Source: XN24 sp035514535
GTDB lineage: Bacteria; Pseudomonadota; Gammaproteobacteria; Steroidobacterales; XN24
Assembly: GCA_035514535.1 (NCBI GenBank)
Contig: DATKAZ010000017.1
Coordinates: 18,168 to 82,167 of the forward strand
Direction: 5' to 3'
Length of the DNA: 64,000 nt
A program made the translations under genes and the position numbers. The notes beneath the pieces were generated by a model that was not told the origin of the DNA, searched no databases, and saw nothing but the letters and a program-made list of their open reading frames with translations. Below are positions 12,218 to 20,512 of the stretch, in pieces. Numbering within the stretch: position 1 is the stretch's first letter; each line of letters starts with the position of its first letter.

Positions 12218-13085
12218 GCGCGGCACGATCTTCCTCGAGGATGCCGAAGTGCTTGACGTCGAGGGCTGGCCCGGCGAGCAGTACATCATGCGCGTCGTGG
12301 CGCCGAAGTGCGCCGCGCATGCGCGCCCGGGCAGCTTCTCGCACGTGGCGTGTGACCCGCTGCTGCCGATGCGCCGCCCCCTGTCGCTGATGCGCGCCGA
12401 TCCCGGCTCCGGCGTGATCGAGTTCCTGTTCAAGACCGTGGGCGAGGGCCTCGCGCTGCTCGCGCAGCGCCGGCCCGGCGAGCTGGTCAGTGTGCTCGGG
12501 CCGATCGGGCGGCCGTTCGCGCCTTCGCCCGGGCGGCGCCGGCCGCTGCTGATCGGCGGCGGCGTCGGCATTCCGCCGATGGTGTTCCTCGCCGAGTCGC
12601 TCGCCGAGGGCGTGCGCGACGGCCGCGCCCCGCTGGTGCTGATGGGCTCGGAGATTCCCTTCCCGTTCACGCTCGCGGAATCGCGCCTCGCGGTCGACGG
12701 CCTGCCGCAGGGCGTCACGGCGGCGATGCCGCTGATGGAGACGCTCGGCGTGGCCAGCCGGCTCGCCAGTGGGGCGCCGTTCGACGGGTGCTACCGCGGC
12801 TTCGTCACGGAGCTGGCGCGGGACTGGCTGCGCTCGCTGGACGAATCCGAGCTGCGCCAGGTCGAGATCTTCGCCTGCGGCCCCACGCCGATGCTGGCGG
12901 CCACGGCACGCCTCGCACGCGAGTTCGGCCTCCCCTGCCAGGTGTCGCTCGAGGAGTTCATGGCCTGCGCGGTCGGCGGCTGCGCCGGCTGTACCGTGCT
13001 CGTCAACACCTCGGCCGGACCGGCGATGAAGCGCGTGTGCGTGGACGGGCCGGTGTTCGACGCGGCCGTGCTCGACTGGGGCTGA
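12210..13085 (+). CDS. PyrK-like dihydroorotate dehydrogenase electron-transfer protein
   Basis: A 291-residue ferredoxin-reductase-type protein. FAD-binding part: MRRPLSLMRAD. NAD-binding part: LLIGGGVGIPPMVFLAESLA and IFACGPTPMLAA. The 2Fe-2S cluster motif near the C-terminus has four Cys at about residues 253, 258, 261 and 277 (CAVGGCAGC ... C). PyrK normally pairs with PyrD of class 1B to pass electrons to NAD. No pyrD is in this window, and most Gammaproteobacteria use the quinone-linked PyrD instead. It overlaps pyrB by 8 bp, so a pyrimidine role is likely, but another redox role is possible. Confidence 0.85.
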   Translation: MAERGTIFLEDAEVLDVEGWPGEQYIMRVVAPKCAAHARPGSFSHVACDPLLPMRRPLSLMRADPGSGVIEFLFKTVGEGLALLAQRRPGELVSVLGPIGRPFAPSPGRRRPLLIGGGVGIPPMVFLAESLAEGVRDGRAPLVLMGSEIPFPFTLAESRLAVDGLPQGVTAAMPLMETLGVASRLASGAPFDGCYRGFVTELARDWLRSLDESELRQVEIFACGPTPMLAATARLAREFGLPCQVSLEEFMACAVGGCAGCTVLVNTSAGPAMKRVCVDGPVFDAAVLDWG

Positions 13086-13166
13086 AGCTCCGCTCATCTA
13101 CCGTTCAGGTTCGCCCCCCTAGACTCTGTCCCGAGAGCGATGCCCGGTCATTGCGGAGGAACAGAC

Positions 13167-13886
13167 ATGCCTGCATACCTGAAAATCGGCACTTTACTGC
13201 TCGTGCTGCTGGCGTTGGCGGGCTGCGACAGCGAGACCACCGTGGTCGAATACGGTTGCGCCGGACCGGACCTCGGTCTCGACGGCCACTGGTTCGGCGC
13301 CATGGAGGACGACACCGGCACGCTGTTCACGCTGGAATGGGAGGTCTGCGGTGACCGCATCGGCCCCGAGATCGTCGGCGGCTTCAGCTCCGGCGTGACC
13401 GGCCGGCTGTGGCAGACGGGCCCGGGCACCTGGCGCGGCACGCTCAGCGACGGGACGGAATTCCGCATGCTCACCGACGCCGCGCGGCACCACCTCGTGA
13501 TGGTCAACGATTTCTTCGAATTCGCGGTGCTCGAGCGCGGGGCCCGCGACCTGCCGGGCTGGTTCTTCAGCGACCTGGACGGCCACTGGAGCGGCCGCCA
13601 CGCGCGGCTCAGCTGGAGCTCGGTGAACGTGCAGGAGGCCTGGGCGCTGTGCGGCGCGGGCCGCTGCGACACCAACGAGGCCGGCGGCGTCTCGGCGACG
13701 ATGTGGTTCGACGTGCTGGACGAGGAATTCGGCATGTACCGTGGCGAGTACGTCGATTCCTGGGGTGACGAGGGCGTCGCCGGCGCGCTGATGAGCCCCG
13801 ACCTGCTGTTCCTCGGCACCTACACCTGCCCGCTCGGCTACCGCGGGCCGGAGGATTGCACCTTCGGGGCGCTCCGCTTCGACTGA
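13167..13886 (+). CDS. Hypothetical lipoprotein
   Basis: 239-residue protein of unknown function. The N-terminus is a lipoprotein signal with a lipobox LALAGC and Cys19 as the lipid-modified residue. The mature part has two related halves, each starting with a D-G-H-W motif (LDGHWFGAME and LDGHWSGRHA), which suggests an internally duplicated beta-rich domain, plus several Cys that could form disulfides. The ATG at 13167 is preferred over the upstream in-frame ATG (13140) because GGAGG precedes it. It is convergent with the pilU-like gene, only 12 nt apart. Confidence 0.75.
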   Translation: MPAYLKIGTLLLVLLALAGCDSETTVVEYGCAGPDLGLDGHWFGAMEDDTGTLFTLEWEVCGDRIGPEIVGGFSSGVTGRLWQTGPGTWRGTLSDGTEFRMLTDAARHHLVMVNDFFEFAVLERGARDLPGWFFSDLDGHWSGRHARLSWSSVNVQEAWALCGAGRCDTNEAGGVSATMWFDVLDEEFGMYRGEYVDSWGDEGVAGALMSPDLLFLGTYTCPLGYRGPEDCTFGALRFD

Positions 13887-13898
13887 GGGTGCGCCGCG

Positions 13899-15020
13899 CT
13901 AGCCGAAGTTGATGCGTGCTTCCAGGTCGACCGAGGAGTCGGCGTAGGCGAGCGCCCGCTCGAGATCGATGATGCCTTCCTTGTAGAGCTTGTAGAGCGA
14001 CATGTCGAAGCTCTGCATGTCGCCCTGCGAGGTCTCGCGGATCGCCTGCTTGATGGCGCCGATGTCGCCCTTGATGATCTGCTCCGCGATGTGCGGGGTG
14101 TTCAGCAGCACCTCGACGGCCGCCACGCGCCGGCCGTCCTTGCCGATGACGAGGCGCTGCGCGATGACACCCGCCAGGTAATGCGACATGTCCATCAGCA
14201 CCTGGCGATGCTGGCCCACCGGGAACAGGTTGATGATCCGGTCGAGCGTCTCGGCGGCGTTGTTGGCATGCAGCGTGGCGATCGCGAGGTGGCCGGTGCC
14301 GGCGAGGGTGATCGCCGCCTCCATGGTCTCCTGGTCGCGGATCTCGCCGATCAGCACGACGTCGGGCGCCGCCCGCATTGCACTCTTCAGCGCGCGGGCA
14401 TAGGAATGCGTGTCGAGGCCGAGCTCGCGCTGGTTGATGATCGACTTCTTGTTCGGGTGCAGGAACTCGATCGGGTCCTCGATGGTGATGATGTGATCGC
14501 TCATCAGCTCGTTGCGATGATTGATCATCGCCGCAAGCGTCGTGGACTTGCCGGACCCCGTGGCCCCCACCATCAGCAGCAGGCCGCGCTTGCGCAGCGC
14601 CAGCTCCTTGAGGACCTTCGGCAGGCCGAGGTCGTCGAGCCTGGGCATGTCCAGCGTGATATAGCGCAGCACGAGGGCGAGGTTGCCGCGCTGCTGGAAC
14701 ACGTTGGCGCGGAAGCGCCCCAGGCCGTGCTCCGAGATCGCGAAGTCCAGTTCGTGCTCGCGCTCCACGTGGCGCTTCTGGTCCTCGTCCATGATCGACA
14801 GCGCGATCTCGTTGACGAGCTCCACCGTCATGATGTCCTTGCCGACCGACATGATTTGGCCCTCGATCTTGATCTTGATCGGCGCCATGGGCGTGAAAAA
14901 CAGGTCGGACGCCCGCTTGTCGGCCATCAGCTTGAGATAGGGCCGCAGGTTGAACAGCGCCGGCGTGGGCGGCGCCGTCACGGACCGCTGGGTCTCGTCC
15001 ACTTCAGCTGTCTTTGCCAT
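13899..15020 (-). CDS. Second PilU-like type IV pilus ATPase
   Basis: A 373-residue PilT/PilU-family hexameric ATPase. Walker A is GATGSGKST, the Asp box region is IITIEDPIEFLHPNKKSIIN, Walker B is VVLIGEIRDQETME, and the His box is GHLAIATLHANNAAETLDRI. The N-terminal PAS-like domain (SDLFFTPMAPIKIKIEGQIM) is intact. It is the third of three tandem family members here and is distinct from both pilT and pilU. Start at 15020 overlaps the pilU stop by 17 bp; a longer open frame to 15125 adds only low-complexity residues. Its role is probably accessory to retraction. Confidence 0.9.
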   Translation of the reverse strand: MAKTAEVDETQRSVTAPPTPALFNLRPYLKLMADKRASDLFFTPMAPIKIKIEGQIMSVGKDIMTVELVNEIALSIMDEDQKRHVEREHELDFAISEHGLGRFRANVFQQRGNLALVLRYITLDMPRLDDLGLPKVLKELALRKRGLLLMVGATGSGKSTTLAAMINHRNELMSDHIITIEDPIEFLHPNKKSIINQRELGLDTHSYARALKSAMRAAPDVVLIGEIRDQETMEAAITLAGTGHLAIATLHANNAAETLDRIINLFPVGQHRQVLMDMSHYLAGVIAQRLVIGKDGRRVAAVEVLLNTPHIAEQIIKGDIGAIKQAIRETSQGDMQSFDMSLYKLYKEGIIDLERALAYADSSVDLEARINFG

Positions 15021-16173
15021 ACTTCTGTGCCTTTGCGTCGTCGGCCAGGCGCAGGCTGTCCGCGCCCTCGTCGCGGGCCTTGAAGTCCCGCTTGCTCTCG
15101 AGCTTGATACGCAACCTGATCTCATTGCGCGAATCGGCGTTCCTGAGGGCGTCCTCGTAGGAGATCTTGCCGTCCTCGAAGAGATCGAAGAGCGCCTGGT
15201 CGAAGGTCTTCATGCCGAGGCGGTTGGACTTGGCCATGACTTCCTTGATGCCGTGCACCTCGCCCTTGAAGATCAGGTCCGAGATTAACGGTGAGGCCAG
15301 CAGCACTTCCATGGCCGCGATGCGACCCTCGCCGGAGGCCCGTGGCAGGAGTCGCTGCGCGATGATGCCCTTGACGTTCAGCGACATGTCCATCAGCAAC
15401 TGGTCGCGCTTCTCCTCGGGAAAGAAGTTGATGACGCGGTCGAGCGCTTGGTTGGCGCTGTTGGCGTGCAGCGTCGCGAGGCACAGGTGGCCGGTCTCGG
15501 CGAACTGGATGCCGTATTCCATGGTGTCGCGATCGCGGATCTCGCCGATCAGGATCACGTCCGGCGCCTGGCGCAGGGTGTTCTTCAGTGCGACGGCCCA
15601 CGAGTCCGTATCCATCCCGACCTCGCGCTGCGTGACCACGCAGCTCTTGTGGGTGTGGACGTACTCGACCGGGTCCTCGATGGTGACGATGTGGCCCTTG
15701 GAGTTGTCGTTGCGGTAGCCGAGCATCGCGGCGAGCGTTGTGGACTTGCCGCTGCCGGTGCCGCCGACGATCAGCACGAGGCCGCGCTTGGTCATCGCCA
15801 CGTCCTTCAGGACCGGCGGCAGCTCCAGCTCCTCGAAGGTCGGGATCTTGGTGTTGATGGTACGCATCACCGCGCCGCTGTTACTCTGCTGGATGAAGGC
15901 GCTGACACGGAACCTGCCGATGCGCGGTGGCGCGATCGCGAAGTTGCACTCCTTGGTCGCGTCGTATTCCTTCGTCTGCTTGTCGTTCATTATCGAGCGC
16001 ACCAGCGCCGCGCTCTGCTGCGGCGTCAGCGGCTGGTCGGTGACCGGCTTGACGCGCCCGTCCACCTTGATCGCGGGGGGAAAGCCCGCGGTCAGGAACA
16101 GGTCGGAGCCCTTGACTTCGACCATCTTGCGCAGCAGTTCGTGAATAAACCTGATTGCCTGATCGCGTTCCAT
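15004..16173 (-). CDS. pilU: PilU accessory retraction ATPase
   Basis: 389-residue PilT-family ATPase. SDLFLTAGFPPAIKVDGRVK, Walker A GGTGSGKST, IVTIEDPVEYVHTHKSCVVT, VILIGEIRDRDTMEYGIQFA and GHLCLATLHANSANQALDRV align with Pseudomonas PilU, which works with PilT in pilus retraction. The ATG overlaps the pilT stop codon by one base (TAATG), so it is translated right after pilT. A charged C-terminal tail of about 30 residues extends beyond the usual end. Confidence 0.95.
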   Translation of the reverse strand: MERDQAIRFIHELLRKMVEVKGSDLFLTAGFPPAIKVDGRVKPVTDQPLTPQQSAALVRSIMNDKQTKEYDATKECNFAIAPPRIGRFRVSAFIQQSNSGAVMRTINTKIPTFEELELPPVLKDVAMTKRGLVLIVGGTGSGKSTTLAAMLGYRNDNSKGHIVTIEDPVEYVHTHKSCVVTQREVGMDTDSWAVALKNTLRQAPDVILIGEIRDRDTMEYGIQFAETGHLCLATLHANSANQALDRVINFFPEEKRDQLLMDMSLNVKGIIAQRLLPRASGEGRIAAMEVLLASPLISDLIFKGEVHGIKEVMAKSNRLGMKTFDQALFDLFEDGKISYEDALRNADSRNEIRLRIKLESKRDFKARDEGADSLRLADDAKAQKYGKDS

Positions 16174-17213
16174 TAGAATGCGTCCTTATTCTGGGCCCGG
16201 TAGCGGGCTTCCTCGCGGCTGATGAGGCCCTTGCGAAGCAGGTCCTGCAGGCACTGGTCGAGCGTCTGCATGCCGATCGCCTGGCCGGTCTGGATCGCCG
16301 AGTACATCTGCGCGATCTTGCCCTCGCGGATGAGGTTCCGGATCGCGGCGGTGCCGATCATGATCTCGTGGGCCGCGATGCGTCCACCGCCGACCTTCTT
16401 CATGAGGGTCTGGCTGATCACGGCGCGCAGCGACTCCGACAGCATTGAGCGGACCATTTCCTTCTCGCCGGCCGGGAACACGTCGACGATGCGGTCGATC
16501 GTCTTGGCGGCGGAACTGGTATGCAGGGTGCCGAATACCAGGTGGCCGGTCTCGGCGGCGGTCAGCGCCAGGCGGATGGTTTCGAGGTCGCGCATCTCGC
16601 CCACCAGGATGACATCCGGGTCCTCGCGCAACGCGGAGCGCAACGCCTCGGCGAAGCCGAGCGTATCGCGATGCACCTCGCGCTGGTTGATGAGCGACTT
16701 CTTGCTCTCGTGGACGAACTCGATCGGGTCCTCGATGGTGAGGATGTGGTCCGGCCGGTTATTGTTCACGTGGTCGATCATCGCGGCGAGTGTCGTGGAC
16801 TTGCCCGAGCCGGTGGGACCCGTGACCAGGCAGATCCCGCGCGGGTACATCGAGATGTCCTTGAAAATCTTCGGCGCGTTCAGGTCGTCCAGCGTCATGA
16901 TCGTCGACGGGATGGTCCGGAACACCGCGCCGGCGCCGCGGTGCTGGTTGAAGGCATTCACGCGGAAGCGTGCAAGCTCAGGAATCTCAAACGAAAAGTC
17001 CGTCTCGTAGAACTCTTCGTAGTCCTTCCGCTGCTTGTCGTTCATGATGTCGTAGATCATGCTGTGCACTTCCTTGTGCGTCAGCAGCGGCATGTTGATC
17101 CGCTTGACGTCGCCGTCGATCCTGATCATCGGCGGCACGCCCGACGACAGGTGCAGGTCGGACGCACCGTTCTTGACTGAGAAACGGAGCAGCTGCTCGA
17201 TGTCTACGGCCAT
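16173..17213 (-). CDS. pilT: PilT retraction ATPase
   Basis: Main type IV pilus retraction motor, a cytoplasmic hexameric ATPase at the pilus base. It is 346 residues. Walker A GPTGSGKST lies at about residues 132-140, followed by ILTIEDPIEFVHESKKSLIN, VILVGEMRDLETIRLALTAA and GHLVFGTLHTSSAAKTIDRI. The C-terminal AIRNLIREGK motif, required for retraction in PilT, is intact. An AAGGA sits 8 nt before the ATG. It is first in the pilT-pilU-pilU-like cluster and divergent from yggS. Confidence 0.97.
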   Translation of the reverse strand: MAVDIEQLLRFSVKNGASDLHLSSGVPPMIRIDGDVKRINMPLLTHKEVHSMIYDIMNDKQRKDYEEFYETDFSFEIPELARFRVNAFNQHRGAGAVFRTIPSTIMTLDDLNAPKIFKDISMYPRGICLVTGPTGSGKSTTLAAMIDHVNNNRPDHILTIEDPIEFVHESKKSLINQREVHRDTLGFAEALRSALREDPDVILVGEMRDLETIRLALTAAETGHLVFGTLHTSSAAKTIDRIVDVFPAGEKEMVRSMLSESLRAVISQTLMKKVGGGRIAAHEIMIGTAAIRNLIREGKIAQMYSAIQTGQAIGMQTLDQCLQDLLRKGLISREEARYRAQNKDAF

Positions 17214-17303
17214 CGTCTATTCCTTGGTCTGCGGCCCGAGCGGACTCGTGTGCGCCCCCTGGCGATGTGGGCCCAAAGTATACATAACATGGTAAAGGGG
17301 AAT

Positions 17304-18002
17304 ATGACGGGGTTCTCAGATCAAGCCATCGCCGCGCGCCTCGCCACAGTACGCGATCGGGTGGCCGCCGCGGCCGGTGCGGCGGGGCGCGATGCTGCCG
17401 GAATACGCATCGTCGGCGTGAGCAAGCGCCAGCCTCTCGAGGCCGTGCGCGCGGCCCTCGCCGCCGGCCTGGAGGACTTCGGCGAGAACTTCCTGCAGGA
17501 GGCGCTGGCGAAGATGGATGCGCTCGGCCCGACCCGGGCGAGCTGGCATTTCATCGGCACGCTGCAGTCCAACAAGACCGCGGCGGTGGCGGAGCGCTTC
17601 GACTGGGTCCACAGCGTCGACCGCGCCAGGCTCGCCGAGCGCCTCGCGCGCCAGCGCCCGGCCGAGCTGGCGCCGCTGAACGTCTGCGTGCAGGTCCACG
17701 TCGGCGGCGAAACCAGCAAGGCGGGCGTGGCCCCGGACGCCGCGGCAGCGCTCGCCCGGCAGGTCGCCGCGCTGCCCGGGCTCAGGCTGCGCGGCCTGAT
17801 GGCGGTCCCGCCGCCGGAATCGGACCCGCTTCGTCAGCGGACCTGGTGCCGCCAGCTCGGCGCGCTGTACACCCGCCTGCGGTCCGAGGGGCTGGTGCTG
17901 GACACGCTGTCGATGGGCATGTCCGATGACCTCGAGGCTGCGATCGCGGAAGGCGCCACGCTGGTGCGCATCGGCACGGCGATCTTCGGCCCAAGGGGTT
18001 GA
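17304..18002 (+). CDS. yggS: YggS-family pyridoxal phosphate homeostasis protein
   Basis: PLP-binding protein with an alanine-racemase-like TIM barrel that buffers pyridoxal phosphate rather than catalysing a known reaction. The lysine motif IRIVGVSKRQP and the segments GENFLQEALAK, WHFIGTLQSNK and LSMGMSDDLEAAI are typical. The start at 17304 gives 232 residues, the family norm; in-frame ATGs at 17250 and 17289 would only add non-conserved sequence. Placement beside pilT and before proC-yggT is conserved in Gammaproteobacteria. Confidence 0.95.
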   Translation: MTGFSDQAIAARLATVRDRVAAAAGAAGRDAAGIRIVGVSKRQPLEAVRAALAAGLEDFGENFLQEALAKMDALGPTRASWHFIGTLQSNKTAAVAERFDWVHSVDRARLAERLARQRPAELAPLNVCVQVHVGGETSKAGVAPDAAAALARQVAALPGLRLRGLMAVPPPESDPLRQRTWCRQLGALYTRLRSEGLVLDTLSMGMSDDLEAAIAEGATLVRIGTAIFGPRG

Positions 18003-18045
18003 TCCCCGATTGGCCCTTTCAGCAGTGTCCCCTTATCCTAGCGGC

Positions 18046-18873
18046 ATGAAGGACACGCGCATCGCGTTCATCGGCGGCGGCAACATGGCCCGCAGCCTCG
18101 TCGGCGGGCTGATCGCGGACGGCGTCCCCGCGGCGCGACTCGAAGTCGCGGAACCGGACCCGGCGAGGCGCGCCGCGCTGCAGCGGGAATTCGGCATCGG
18201 CGTCACCGCCGACAACGCCGAGGCGGCCGGGTCCGCCGACGTCGTCGTGCTCGCGGTCAAGCCGCAGGTGATGGCGGGCGTCGCGCGCGCCCTCGCCGCC
18301 CCGCTGGCGCAGAAATCCACCCTCGCCATCTCGATCGCGGCGGGCATCCGCAGCGCCGATCTCGCCCGCTGGCTGGGCGGTGACGCGCCGGTCGTCCGCG
18401 CCATGCCGAACACGCCCGCGCTGCTCGGCTGCGGCGCGACGGTGCTGTGCGCGGGGCCGGGGGCCCGGGCGCGTCACCGCGAACAGGCGGAGGCCATCCT
18501 GCGCGCGGTCGGTTCGGTGAGCTGGGTCGAGGACGAGGCGCACATGGATGCGGTCACGGCGCTCTCGGGCAGCGGCCCGGCGTATTTCTTCCTGCTCGCC
18601 GAGGCGCTCGCCGACGGCGCGGCCGAGCTCGGCATGGCGCCTGACCTGGCGCGCCTGCTGGCCGTCGAGACCGCGCTCGGCGCGGCCAGGATGGCCATCG
18701 AGAGCGATGCCGATATCGCCGACTTGCGGCGCCGCGTGACCTCCCCCGGGGGTACGACCGAGGCGGCGATCGAGGCGCTGGAGGCCGGCGACTTCAGGTC
18801 GCTGGTCGCCACGGCGCTGGCCCGAGGGCAGGCGCGCTCCCGCGAGCTGGCCGAGCAGTTCGGCAAGGAATAA
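18046..18873 (+). CDS. proC: Pyrroline-5-carboxylate reductase
   Basis: Last step of proline synthesis, reducing pyrroline-5-carboxylate with NAD(P)H. It is 275 residues with the Rossmann start IAFIGGGNMARSLVGGLI, VVLAVKPQVM, VVRAMPNTPALLGCGATVL, and the C-terminal ALSGSGPAYFFLLAEALADG and VTSPGGTTEAAI motifs. The gap to yggS holds a half copy of the AGCAGTGTCCCC repeat (18021-18032). Confidence 0.96.
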   Translation: MKDTRIAFIGGGNMARSLVGGLIADGVPAARLEVAEPDPARRAALQREFGIGVTADNAEAAGSADVVVLAVKPQVMAGVARALAAPLAQKSTLAISIAAGIRSADLARWLGGDAPVVRAMPNTPALLGCGATVLCAGPGARARHREQAEAILRAVGSVSWVEDEAHMDAVTALSGSGPAYFFLLAEALADGAAELGMAPDLARLLAVETALGAARMAIESDADIADLRRRVTSPGGTTEAAIEALEAGDFRSLVATALARGQARSRELAEQFGKE

Positions 18874-18920
18874 GGAAGGCGGCCGCGCCGCCGGGATAAT
18901 CACTGGGGAGCACCCGCGAG

Positions 18921-19469
18921 ATGAATGCCGCGCTGTTTTTCGTCATCAAGACGCTGCTGGACCTTTACCTGATCGCGTACATCCTCAGGTTCCTGCTGCA
19001 GTGGGCCCGGGCGGATTTCCACAACCCCCTGTCGCAGTTCATCCTGCGCATCACCGATCCGGTCCTGCGTCCCCTCAGGCGCGTCGTGCCGGGCTGGCGG
19101 GGCGTCGACCTCTCGCCGCTGCTCGCGCTGCTGCTGTTACAGCTGGTCGTGACCGCCGTGCTGATCTTCCTGGCCACGGGCGCCGCCATCAACCTCGGCA
19201 TGCTGCTCTACTACGCGGTCCTGCGCATCATCGTCGGCACCATCCGGCTGTATTTCGTCGCCATCCTGATGCACGTCATCCTGAGCTGGGTGAGCCCGGG
19301 CCACTGGAATCCCCTGGTCAGCGTATTGCACAGCCTGACCGGGCCGGTGCTGCGGCCGGTGCGCCGGATTCTGCCGCCGATCGGCGGGCTCGACCTGTCG
19401 CCGCTGTTCGTGCTGATCGGGCTGCAGGCGCTGCTGATCATGATCCGTCTGCCGGGCTATCTTGCCTGA
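18921..19469 (+). CDS. yggT: YggT family membrane protein
   Basis: 182-residue integral membrane protein made of two tandem YggT units. Each unit has a hydrophobic helix pair with the repeated phrase DPVLRPLRRVVP (first) or GPVLRPVRRILPPIGGLDLS (second). Family function is uncertain; links to osmotic stress, cytochrome assembly or membrane organisation have been proposed. Directly downstream of proC, as in most relatives. Confidence 0.93.
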   Translation: MNAALFFVIKTLLDLYLIAYILRFLLQWARADFHNPLSQFILRITDPVLRPLRRVVPGWRGVDLSPLLALLLLQLVVTAVLIFLATGAAINLGMLLYYAVLRIIVGTIRLYFVAILMHVILSWVSPGHWNPLVSVLHSLTGPVLRPVRRILPPIGGLDLSPLFVLIGLQALLIMIRLPGYLA

Positions 19470-19598
19470 CGACTCACCGCCCGGATCATCTCGCCCTGTA
19501 AAATACCGGCTGAAATCGTCGCATTGAGCGCGCCGAATCGCGGCGCATGCGCTATAGTTAGCGCGTTCACCGCCGCTCGGGGAACGGGAGCCCTGCTT

Positions 19599-20099
19599 AT
19601 GACCCGCACAGCGATCGTGCTCGCCTGCATCGTGGCCTCGGCCGCCGCGGGCCTGACGGCCTGCGGCCAGGACATCTCGACGGCGACGCGCGCGGTTCCG
19701 CAGGCGCAGGAAGTCACCCGCGCGAGCTTCGAGACTTTCGGCGATCACGTAGTGCACTTCAACGCGCAGTCGACGACGATGCTGCCGGCGGAAGTCGCGC
19801 GCGCGTTCGGCATCCGCCGCAGCAGCAACCGCGCAATGTTGAATGTCACGGTGCTGCGCCGGGGAGAGGCCGGCGGCGACACGCCGACGACCGCCGAAGT
19901 GGTGGTGAATGCGACCAACCTGCTCGACCAGCAGAAGGACGTGCGCGTCCGCGAGCTGCGCGAGGGAGAAGCGATTTATTACATTGGCGAGGTACCGATC
20001 GCCAACGAGGAAATCATAACGTTCAGCATCAGCGTGCGCCCCGAAGGCGTGGCCAGGCCGCACGTGATCCAGTTCCGGCAACAGTTCTACACGGACTGA
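19599..20099 (+). CDS. DUF4426 family lipoprotein
   Basis: A 166-residue exported protein of the DUF4426 family: FETFGDHVVHFNAQSTTMLP near the start, AFGIRRSSNRAMLNVTVLR, and a C-terminal beta-rich segment ending VIQFRQQFYTD. The N-terminus ends in GLTAC, consistent with a lipoprotein signal. The ATG at 19599 is chosen because it starts the signal peptide; the frame is open upstream to 19524. In Pseudomonas this gene follows yggT with metX and metW in between. Those two are absent here, so the gene has come to lie directly after yggT. Confidence 0.85.
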   Translation: MTRTAIVLACIVASAAAGLTACGQDISTATRAVPQAQEVTRASFETFGDHVVHFNAQSTTMLPAEVARAFGIRRSSNRAMLNVTVLRRGEAGGDTPTTAEVVVNATNLLDQQKDVRVRELREGEAIYYIGEVPIANEEIITFSISVRPEGVARPHVIQFRQQFYTD

Positions 20100-20166
20100 G
20101 GCAAACCGGGCCGGCCCGCCAGGGCAGGCCCATCATCATCAAGACGAAAAAAGGCAGGAGAACCAG

Positions 20167-20478
20167 ATGGCCGTAAAGAAGGCAAAGCCGCCGACCAAGT
20201 CGGAGATCATCACGCAGATCTCCGAGAAGACCGACCTGACGAAGAAGGACGTGGGGGCCGTATTCGATCAGCTCAACGGGATCATCAAGAAGTCGCTCAG
20301 GTCCGCCAACGAATTCTCGATGCCGGGCCTGATGAAGATCCGCGTCGTGAAGAAGCCCGCCACCAAGGCGCGCCTCGGCAAGAATCCGTTCACCGGCGAG
20401 GAGATCATGATCAAGGCCAAGCCGGCACGGAAGGCCGTCAAGGTCACCGCCCTCAAGGGCCTCAAAGACATGGTTTGA
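20167..20478 (+). CDS. HU-like nucleoid DNA-binding protein
   Basis: 103-residue HU/IHF-family protein. The N-terminal helices (SEIITQISEKTDLTKKDVGA) and the DNA-clasping arm with Pro (KNPFTGEEIMIKAKPARKAV) are present. The arm departs from the usual R-x-G-R-N-P form (TKARLGKNPFTGE), and a short basic extension (AVKKAKPPTK) precedes the fold, so it is a divergent paralogue rather than the main HU. AGGAG lies 8 nt before the ATG. Confidence 0.9.
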   Translation: MAVKKAKPPTKSEIITQISEKTDLTKKDVGAVFDQLNGIIKKSLRSANEFSMPGLMKIRVVKKPATKARLGKNPFTGEEIMIKAKPARKAVKVTALKGLKDMV

Positions 20479-20485
20479 TGGCGTG

Positions 20486-20508
20486 GGCCCGGCGGACCGC
20501 GCCGGGCC
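20486..20508. terminator. GC hairpin between convergent genes
   Basis: Perfect 9-bp inverted repeat (GGCCCGGCG / CGCCGGGCC) with a 5-nt loop, filling the 34-bp gap between the HU-like gene and the convergent TerB-like gene. There is no T-run, so it would be a weak intrinsic or Rho-assisted terminator, possibly serving both directions. Confidence 0.55.
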
Positions 20509-20512
20509 TGAG

